A stretch of DNA of 64,000 nucleotides, taken from NCBI RefSeq assembly GCF_002812205.1, contig NZ_NPEA01000008.1, positions 129,434-193,433 on the forward strand. The letters run 5' to 3'. Positions 58,219 through 64,000 of the stretch are shown one piece after another. How positions within the stretch are numbered: position 1 is the stretch's first letter; every line of letters starts with the position of its first letter. Source of the stretch: Leptospira neocaledonica (lineage in GTDB: Bacteria > Spirochaetota > Leptospiria > Leptospirales > Leptospiraceae). The position numbers were made by a program, and so were the translations under genes. A model generated the notes under the pieces. It searched no databases. It was not told the DNA's origin and saw only the letters and a program-made list of their open reading frames with translations.

Positions 58219-58467
58219 CTTTCCCTCGTTAGAATCCATTCCATGCGAAGTAAGGGCCCTGTCAAGAAGGAAGAATGGACTATGACTTTCACATTAGTTT
58301 ATGCACTGCAAACCGAGATTTCTCTCTTTTTTTCCAATTTCAAATTTTCTTTACGGATTTAGTACCAAGGAAAACCTTTACTCATCCGTCAAAGTAATAT
58401 TAAATAAAAAATTGAATGAAGAATCTTACGGATCTTCCTTCTAAATTTAAAAAGGAACTTCGGTCCT

Positions 58468-59586
58468 ATGAACGAGCCTATTGAAAAACCCCAAGCAGGA
58501 AAGGAAGAAGAAGATTCACATTTTGCTCAAATCAAAAGTTTAGCAAAAGAAGCCTACCGTTTTCTGGATAGCAGACAATGGGACAAGGCCGAATCTAAAT
58601 TGAAGGAACTTCTGGCTAAAGAACCGAGTAATACTTACGGTTTAGTCGGGATGGGAGATCTTCATTTTAAACGAAAGGAATTCAGACAGGCTCTGGATTT
58701 TTATAACAGATGTATCAAAGAAGATTCATCCAATAAGTTTTCCCTCATGGGACTTATGAACTGTTATAGAGAGATGAACTTGCTCAATCGGGTCATCGAA
58801 GTAGCAGAAGAATATAGACATATTACTATCACGGACGCATCCATCTTAAGTCGAGTTGCGGACGCTCATAGAAAACTCAAAAACTTCAAAGAATCAGAAG
58901 TATATTATATGCAGGCATTGCAGATCAATCCTAAAGATCAATATGTGATCGTAGGTTTGGGGCATTTATTTTTTGCCTGCCAAAGATACAAAGACGCAAT
59001 CAGCTGGTGGGAAAAACTTTTGGTGATCCAACCGGATAATATCAAGATCCTGACCGAGATCGGCAACAGTTATCGTAAGATCAAAGATTTTGATGAAGCG
59101 ATCCGTTATTATCGCAGAGCAGCAGACCTAGATCCAAGGAATTTTTTCGCGCTGTACGGTTTGGCGGAATCTTATCGTGGTAAAAAAGATTTCCGCAAAG
59201 CAAACGAGTTCTGGGAAAGAATTTTGGAATTCGATCCGGACAATAAACTTATCATCAACAGATATGCGGATAGTTTAAGAGGTATGGGAGAATTCGATAA
59301 AGCATTAGAATGTTTTAATAGAATTCTTTCCGAAGGTGAGGACTATTTTGCACTTCTTGGAAAAGCTTCTTCTTTGAAGATGAAAGGTGCAAGAGACAAG
59401 GCAGAGGAAATTTATGTGGATCTTCACAAAAAGTTCCCGATGGATCCTCGTCCTGTGGTAGAACTTTCGGAACTCTATTCCGATATGGGAAAAAGAGACG
59501 AGGCTCTCAAATTATTAAACGACTTCCACAAAAAGCAGCCTTTAAACGAGGAAGTAAAACAAAAGCTGGATTCTTTCTCGGAATAA
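58468..59586 (+). CDS. TPR-repeat protein
   Basis: 372 residues with about nine to ten tetratricopeptide repeats (for example [60 protein letters not shown]) over almost the whole length, after a short acidic N terminus. No signal peptide. A scaffold for protein complexes in the cytoplasm. AAAAGGAAC is the probable ribosome site. It is divergent from ilvB and its stop meets the phosphoesterase stop. Confidence 0.9.
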   Translation: MNEPIEKPQAGKEEEDSHFAQIKSLAKEAYRFLDSRQWDKAESKLKELLAKEPSNTYGLVGMGDLHFKRKEFRQALDFYNRCIKEDSSNKFSLMGLMNCYREMNLLNRVIEVAEEYRHITITDASILSRVADAHRKLKNFKESEVYYMQALQINPKDQYVIVGLGHLFFACQRYKDAISWWEKLLVIQPDNIKILTEIGNSYRKIKDFDEAIRYYRRAADLDPRNFFALYGLAESYRGKKDFRKANEFWERILEFDPDNKLIINRYADSLRGMGEFDKALECFNRILSEGEDYFALLGKASSLKMKGARDKAEEIYVDLHKKFPMDPRPVVELSELYSDMGKRDEALKLLNDFHKKQPLNEEVKQKLDSFSE

Positions 59587-59587
59587 T

Positions 59588-60547
59588 TCAGTCTTTTATT
59601 TCTATCCGATTTTTCTCCCTCTCTAAAAACTCAGGGAGGGGAAAAATTTCCTCCGTTCCATTCTTCAAATATTTCGCTTCTGCATTCCAGACCCCGTTCT
59701 TTCTAGTCAACTCCACATGATGGTGCCAGATATTTCCTCGCTTGTCTGAAAAGATACGAGGGACTCGCGCAGGATTGAGGTATAGTATACCTTCTTCTTT
59801 CTTTTTCCAAATTCGAGTCTTTACTCTTAATTTTCTAGAAGAATGGTGCATATGCCCTGCGATCACTACCTTTGGCCTTTTACCTTTGCCGGAGAGTTTC
59901 CGGATAAAATCGCTAAGATCCTTATCTCCGAAGTCCCCTTCTTCTTTTTTGAAATCGCAACCCCAGATATCAGATGCCCTGTTTCCCAAACCGGAAGGAC
60001 CATTATGAGCGAGTATGATCAGATCCTGTTTTTGAAAGTCCAGACCTTGGACTAACTCCAAAAGTTTCTTTTCAGACTCTTCGTACGAAGAGATCCCAAA
60101 TACAGACTTAAGGAATATCTGAAAATTAAATCTAGCCCCCATAGAAAGAGGTCTAGCTCCTAAAATGGAAAGCCCCTCCCCAATTTTAGAAAGATTGTAT
60201 TGGCAGATATTGGTATCTCCCAGATCTTTTATAAGTTTTTTGTATCGTCCAAGATGAAATGTATGACTTAAGTAACCTATGTTAGGTGAAGCATTGGTAA
60301 TTTCCATGAGCAACTGAGGGATAGAAGTAGTATCATGATTTCCTAAAATGATATACTTTGGTTTCCGAACTTTAGAGATCAATTGTGCGATCTTATTTGT
60401 ATTCCTTGGGAGATTATTTCCAAGATCACCGGTGAATATCACGGAATCATAATTGCTTTTGGAGAAGTATTCTGTATCGACCCAAGTCCAGAACCCATGT
60501 ATATCGCCCACTACAGCGATTCGTTTATCAGAAGAATCAAATATCAA
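59588..60547 (-). CDS. Calcineurin-like metallophosphoesterase
   Basis: 319 residues with the five metal-binding blocks: VVGDIHGFW (D-x-H), FTGDLGNN (G-D), ILGNHDTT (G-N-H-D), LAHNGPSG and AGHMHHS (G-H-x-H). The whole dimetal centre is intact. Substrate unknown; family members hydrolyse phosphomono- or diesters. No signal peptide. Single gene between the convergent TPR gene and the divergent chemoreceptor gene. Confidence 0.9.
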   Translation of the reverse strand: MIFDSSDKRIAVVGDIHGFWTWVDTEYFSKSNYDSVIFTGDLGNNLPRNTNKIAQLISKVRKPKYIILGNHDTTSIPQLLMEITNASPNIGYLSHTFHLGRYKKLIKDLGDTNICQYNLSKIGEGLSILGARPLSMGARFNFQIFLKSVFGISSYEESEKKLLELVQGLDFQKQDLIILAHNGPSGLGNRASDIWGCDFKKEEGDFGDKDLSDFIRKLSGKGKRPKVVIAGHMHHSSRKLRVKTRIWKKKEEGILYLNPARVPRIFSDKRGNIWHHHVELTRKNGVWNAEAKYLKNGTEEIFPLPEFLEREKNRIEIKD

Positions 60548-60645
60548 TTTTTGCTTCCTAAATTTTAGGTTTTGTTCCTAAGACTTTTTTAAACAAACTT
60601 TTTCAGATCATACTAGGTCGAAAAAAAAATCAACCAGGATCGCGC

Positions 60646-63192
60646 ATGAAAAACATAAACAAAGAAATTTCCGTATTCTCTGCAAGGTTCCTATTCTTAA
60701 CAGAAGGTCTAGGATATCTGATCGGAACTCCATTTGCGATCGTATTTCTGATCTATTTTATGGACTTGGATCTGAAAGAAACAAATTCTCTTTGGTTCGT
60801 CATGGGAACGATCTTCATTCTAGGACTCGTCACCAGTTCAGTTTCTTCTTTTTACAAATTAAGACCATTACGAAAATATTCCAAACAATTTGCAGAAGGT
60901 GCAGTAACTCGAGAAACGGTCATGAGAGCTCAAAAGGCAGCGTTTCGTCTTCCTGCTCTTCATGCACTCGATATTCTGGTGAGGATCTGGATAGGAGGAG
61001 GGATTTTTGTAGTTTCACTCGGGATCTTTTTACCTATCAGTAAAACGGATTATTCCATCCTCTTAGGACTAATCATATTCGGCGGACTTGCGAGTGCGGT
61101 TTATTTTTATCTCATCACCGATTGGCTAAAGGACAACTTAGCTAGAACGGATCTATTCGGTTCAATTTCTTTGGAATCCTTGGTCAAACTCAATCTGACA
61201 AGATCCTTGGCCTTAATTTTCTTTTCCATCGTCTTAGTTTTAGCGATCGGTGTCTCTTTAGTAGTTTATAAGCTCAATTACGAATCTCTAAAGAGTGCTT
61301 ATACCAACCAAATGTTGAATGTGGCTCAAACATTGGACCTTCTCACCCAAAGTATCTATGAAGATACGGAAGAAGAGGCAGAACTTATCATCCGAAACAA
61401 AACCTTAGGATATTTGGTCTCCCAAAAGAAATGGAAAGAGGCGGAGGGCTTTCTAAACAATTTTTTAGGATCCAGCCAAAGATTTGAAGGAATAGCAGTC
61501 TGGAAAGAAGCAGGAGACTGGTTCTCCCATTCCGTTGGAACTGGAACTTTAGCAAGTAGTACGATAGTTCCCTTAACTTCCGCATTCCAACTTCCAGGAG
61601 CGGATGAAATCAGAAATATAAATAAGGAAAAAACATTCTTCTTTAGTGAACCTTCTAATTCTACTCTGAACGGTTCTCCGGTCATTTTGTATATTAGAGA
61701 ATTTGAATTGAATGACGGCTCCAAGGCTTTCTTGGTATTCTCCGTTCGGATAGGAGATCTGACAAATAATATCATCCAATCCATCAAGATCGGAAAAACA
61801 GGTTATCCAGGACTTCTAACTCCTAAGATGACTTTCCTAAATCATATCAGCGAAAGTATGAGATTAAAAAAAATGGAAGATCTACCTTTCGCCAAATTTT
61901 TTGTAAACGCACAAGACGGAGTTCCAATCAAGTATGTGATGGACGGCGCCTATAAATCTATGGTCGTTCATACGAACAAAAAATATGGATTCAGATCTTT
62001 TGTAGCCATCGTAAACGAAGAAGTTTCCAAAGAAGCGATTTCTACAATCTTCTATATGTTGACCATCTCCTTTTGTGGATTGTTTATCATTGGCTTCATC
62101 ATCTACTTCATTTTAGCCAAAAGTTTGAAACCGTTAAGAGATAGCCAAAATCTGATCGAAAAAATGTCAGAAGGTGACCTAACCCATAAACTTACGGTTC
62201 TTTCCAGAGATGAAATCGGAGAGATGGCAATCAGTATCAATGAGTTCAATCGTAAGGTAAAAGCGGTACTTCATAAAATTTTCGATGCTTCTCATAGTCT
62301 TGCAAATTCTTCCGAAGAAATGTCAGGAACCTTAAAGTCTATTTCTGACAATGCACAAAGCCAGGCTGCAGCCTCCGAGGAAATTTCCGCTTCTATCGAG
62401 GAAATCTCTGCGGGAATGGATTCGATCTCTTATAGAACAAAAGAACAAGTCAGTCTTTTGAATTCTTTGGATTCAGAGATGGAAGAATTTTCTACTTCTA
62501 TCCAAAACACTTCTGAAAATTTGGAAAACACTCTTTCTCATGTAAAAGAGATCACCGACGAGGCCAGAAAAGGTGGAAAATCTTTGGAATTAACTGACCA
62601 AAGTATCAGAAAAATTTCCCAGAGCTCGGACCAGATCACAGGTGTGATCGAGATCATCACAACAATTTCGGAACAGATCCATCTTCTTGCTTTGAACGCA
62701 GCTATCGAGGCCGCGAGAGCCGGAAACGCAGGAAAAGGATTCGCGGTAGTCGCCGATGAAATTTCCAAACTCGCGGACAAAACTTCTGACAGTATGAAAG
62801 AGATAGAAAATATCATCCAAGCAAACGAAACGGAAATTGGAATCGGAGTCAGCAATATCCGGGACACGGTAAGCGTGATCGGGGGGATCATCCAAAGAAT
62901 AGAAACAATCTATATTCGAATGAACGAGGTATCTTCCGTAATGGGAGAGCAGCTGGTCCGAAATCGAATCGTGAACAAAAAGGGCCAGGAAGTAAAGGAA
63001 AGATCGGAAGGTATCCAAACTGCGATCCAGGAGCAAAAACTGGCCGTAGAAGAAATTTCGAAAACAATTTCGAGTATCAATGATTTGACCCAATCTAACG
63101 CGTCCTCTACAGAAGAATTGAGTTCCGGTTCTGTGGGACTTGCCCATTTGTCCGAGGATCTGAAAAACCAAGCGGAGTATTTTCATTTTTAA
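60646..63192 (+). CDS. Methyl-accepting chemotaxis protein with multi-helix N terminus
   Basis: 848 residues. Five or six hydrophobic helices precede residue 215 ([60 protein letters not shown]). An extracytoplasmic Cache-like sensor lies at about 215-460, then a helix ([18 protein letters not shown]), HAMP and the signalling domain with tip [19 protein letters not shown]. More helices than the usual two suggest an added membrane sensor. AGGAT precedes the ATG. It is not closely like the tandem pair at 51.6-55.8 kb in its N-terminal half. Confidence 0.93.
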   Translation: MKNINKEISVFSARFLFLTEGLGYLIGTPFAIVFLIYFMDLDLKETNSLWFVMGTIFILGLVTSSVSSFYKLRPLRKYSKQFAEGAVTRETVMRAQKAAFRLPALHALDILVRIWIGGGIFVVSLGIFLPISKTDYSILLGLIIFGGLASAVYFYLITDWLKDNLARTDLFGSISLESLVKLNLTRSLALIFFSIVLVLAIGVSLVVYKLNYESLKSAYTNQMLNVAQTLDLLTQSIYEDTEEEAELIIRNKTLGYLVSQKKWKEAEGFLNNFLGSSQRFEGIAVWKEAGDWFSHSVGTGTLASSTIVPLTSAFQLPGADEIRNINKEKTFFFSEPSNSTLNGSPVILYIREFELNDGSKAFLVFSVRIGDLTNNIIQSIKIGKTGYPGLLTPKMTFLNHISESMRLKKMEDLPFAKFFVNAQDGVPIKYVMDGAYKSMVVHTNKKYGFRSFVAIVNEEVSKEAISTIFYMLTISFCGLFIIGFIIYFILAKSLKPLRDSQNLIEKMSEGDLTHKLTVLSRDEIGEMAISINEFNRKVKAVLHKIFDASHSLANSSEEMSGTLKSISDNAQSQAAASEEISASIEEISAGMDSISYRTKEQVSLLNSLDSEMEEFSTSIQNTSENLENTLSHVKEITDEARKGGKSLELTDQSIRKISQSSDQITGVIEIITTISEQIHLLALNAAIEAARAGNAGKGFAVVADEISKLADKTSDSMKEIENIIQANETEIGIGVSNIRDTVSVIGGIIQRIETIYIRMNEVSSVMGEQLVRNRIVNKKGQEVKERSEGIQTAIQEQKLAVEEISKTISSINDLTQSNASSTEELSSGSVGLAHLSEDLKNQAEYFHF

Positions 63193-63196
63193 AACT

Positions 63197-63220
63197 ATTC
63201 TCCCGAAATTTCAGGAGAAT
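63197..63220 (+). terminator. Possible terminator after the chemoreceptor
   Basis: ATTCTCC, a ten-base loop and GGAGAAT form a perfect 7-bp stem right after the stop at 63192. No T run follows, so termination is not certain. Confidence 0.45.
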
Positions 63221-63276
63221 AAGAAGATTCCGAAACTTAGTTGCATTTTAGAGAATTTATTCTAATTTGCGCTTAT

Positions 63277-63549
63277 ATGGAATGGGAAAAGATCTTAAGG
63301 GACTCTGTACGGGACGGTTCAATCAAGGAATTGTATCTCCGGAGAGTTCCCACCCTGAAAACCTGTGATGATTGGAATAAGGTAAAAGAAATAGGTCTGA
63401 TCGATCACAAAACCAAATACGCCCATTATAAGGGTGGATTGGTTAAATTCGGGGAAGGTCTCTTTTTCGTGAGCGAAGAAAGGCTCCAAGCCTTGGCTCC
63501 ATTCCGCAAATGGGAATTCAAAACCAAGATCAAAGTCACTCCGGACTAA
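63277..63549 (+). CDS. Small hypothetical protein
   Basis: About 90 residues from the ATG at 63277 (MEWEKILRDSVRDGSIKELY); an upstream TTG would add 12 residues but begins inside an AT-rich palindrome. Basic, no signal or membrane helix, rich in Lys and Trp. No family recognised. It stands alone with no strong ribosome binding site. Confidence 0.6.
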   Translation: MEWEKILRDSVRDGSIKELYLRRVPTLKTCDDWNKVKEIGLIDHKTKYAHYKGGLVKFGEGLFFVSEERLQALAPFRKWEFKTKIKVTPD

Positions 63550-63621
63550 ATAGGTGCGGAGCTCCGAAGAAAAGAGTTAAATTGCCGGCGAGAGGCAAGA
63601 GTAACTTAAGCGGCGGCTATT

Positions 63622-63852
63622 TTAGTTGCCTGATTTCCTGTTTTTTTCTTTAGAAATATATTCCGCGTTGAATAATGTTATCAGTGGTCCCTGGTGTAAA
63701 AAAGAGACTGCTTCAATATCGAATTCTTCAAATATCTCGTATTCGATTATCTCACCATCTGCGGTAAGTAATTCAATCTTGCATCTATTCAGCATATCAG
63801 AATAGAGATTGTATAAATCTTTAGAATCTATTTCTTTCAGTTTATTGTCCAT
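63622..63852 (-). CDS. Small acidic hypothetical protein
   Basis: 76 residues, acidic, beginning MDNKLKEIDSKDLYNLYSDM and containing CKIELLTADGEIIEYEIFEE. No signal peptide. More AT-rich than most of the window. Its start overlaps the end of an upstream open frame by 11 bases, so it could be the second gene of a small unit. An immunity- or antitoxin-like role would fit the size and charge but nothing shows it. Confidence 0.6.
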   Translation of the reverse strand: MDNKLKEIDSKDLYNLYSDMLNRCKIELLTADGEIIEYEIFEEFDIEAVSFLHQGPLITLFNAEYISKEKNRKSGN

Positions 63853-63973
63853 CAGGTATTATATTGGCCTTATCATTCGGCAATGGCTTATAATCAGAGA
63901 TAACAATTTTGTTTTTACCAAGTTTAATACCTTTGTAAGAATTTGATTTATTGATTAAATAAATCAAATTTCT
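63842..63973 (-). pseudogene. Open frame without start, likely gene remnant
   Basis: A leftward frame open from 63973 to a TAA at 63842 reads INKSNSYKGIKLGKNKIVI and SDYKPLPNDKANIIPDGQ, which looks like the C-terminal end of a protein, but no ATG or GTG starts it. A second frame ends at 63948 only a few codons earlier. A frameshift within the inverted repeat would join the two. A TTG start is also conceivable. Confidence 0.4.
63940..63970. repeat. Perfect 13-bp inverted repeat
   Basis: AATTTGATTTATT, five bases and AATAAATCAAATT form a perfect 13-bp inverted repeat. It overlaps the stop codon at 63948 of the leftward fragment that enters from the right edge, so it may act as a terminator or mark the break between the two frames. 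Confidence 0.7.
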
Positions 63974-64000
63974 CTAACCACTCAACTGTCCATTGAGCTT
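63948..64000 (-). CDS. C-terminal fragment of an unknown protein
   Basis: A leftward frame enters from the right edge, reads AQWTVEWLEKFDLFNQ and stops at 63948. Only 16 residues are in the window, so neither function nor integrity can be judged. See the neighbouring open frame for a possible frameshift. Confidence 0.4.
   Translation of the reverse strand, partial: AQWTVEWLEKFDLFNQ

Noticed and set aside
62590..63186. A 198-residue leftward ORF
   Set aside because: Antisense to the conserved chemoreceptor signalling domain; no support of its own.

Overview
The window looks like chromosome from a spirochaete of the genus Leptospira. The signs are the many lipoproteins with loose spirochaetal lipoboxes (for example FFHC, VVFC, SSC), an RND efflux operon of czcCBA type, tandem dCache chemoreceptors, PAS/HisKA_2 signalling proteins, a trigger factor-clpP-clpX row, and a moderately AT-rich base composition. 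This is recognition by protein style and gene content; no database was searched and the species cannot be fixed. No phage, insertion sequence, CRISPR array or rRNA operon is visible. Most of the window is densely packed core genome.

Layout. 1-7.3 kb: end of an unknown gene, a small membrane protein, then a leftward operon for heavy-metal efflux (outer-membrane channel, periplasmic adaptor, an unknown exported protein, RND pump) closed by a clear terminator. 7.3-12.4 kb: two lipoproteins, secA, a glutamine amidotransferase and a thioredoxin-fold lipoprotein, all leftward. 12.5-17.3 kb, rightward: a probable RNA polymerase omega subunit with a very acidic tail, an MptE-like (DUF115) protein, a response regulator, a HEAT-repeat protein and two small exported proteins. 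17.37-17.8 kb: a CAU tRNA, most likely the lysidine-type tRNA-Ile2, followed by a GC-richer hairpin-filled element that begins with an inverted copy of the tRNA 3' end. 18.4-24.7 kb: receiver-PAS-PAS-HisKA_2 kinase, GAF-alpha/beta hydrolase fusion, bifunctional nuclease-UVR protein, phasin-like protein and MFS transporter. 24.7-31.5 kb, leftward: double-ACT protein, outer-membrane protein, acyl-CoA dehydrogenase, metallo-beta-lactamase/cyclic-nucleotide-binding protein, thioredoxin and a small two-gene unit. 31.6-33.9 kb: tatA, tatC and a PP2C-like protein that seems to have lost a catalytic Asp; imperfect palindromic repeats lie on both sides of the tatC pair. 34.2-36 kb: zinc alcohol dehydrogenase behind a perfect 25-bp palindrome, and a lipoprotein.

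36.3-39.7 kb: tRNA-Gly(GCC)-tig-clpP-clpX, a protein-quality-control block. 39.7-47.8 kb: molybdenum cofactor genes (moaA-moaD-moaE-mobA and a divergent MoeB-rhodanese protein) and, a little further on, a molybdopterin oxidoreductase; between them sit a DJ-1/PfpI protein and an ArsR-controlled four-gene operon with a perfect 22-bp operator. 47.9-51.6 kb: GDSL esterase, NagZ-type hexosaminidase, HemW. 51.6-55.8 kb: two tandem paralogous chemoreceptors. 56-58.2 kb: ilvN and ilvB. 58.5-63.2 kb: TPR protein, phosphoesterase and a third chemoreceptor. The last kilobase turns AT-rich, with small unknown genes and a broken or overlapping reading frame around a perfect 13-bp inverted repeat.

The least ordinary items are the tRNA-linked structured element (17.4-17.8 kb), the TatC-linked PP2C-like pseudophosphatase and its flanking repeats, the GAF-hydrolase and MBL-cNMP fusions, the acidic-tailed omega subunit, the extra gene inside the efflux operon, and the disrupted AT-rich locus at the right edge. 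None is proven to be a new system from sequence alone.
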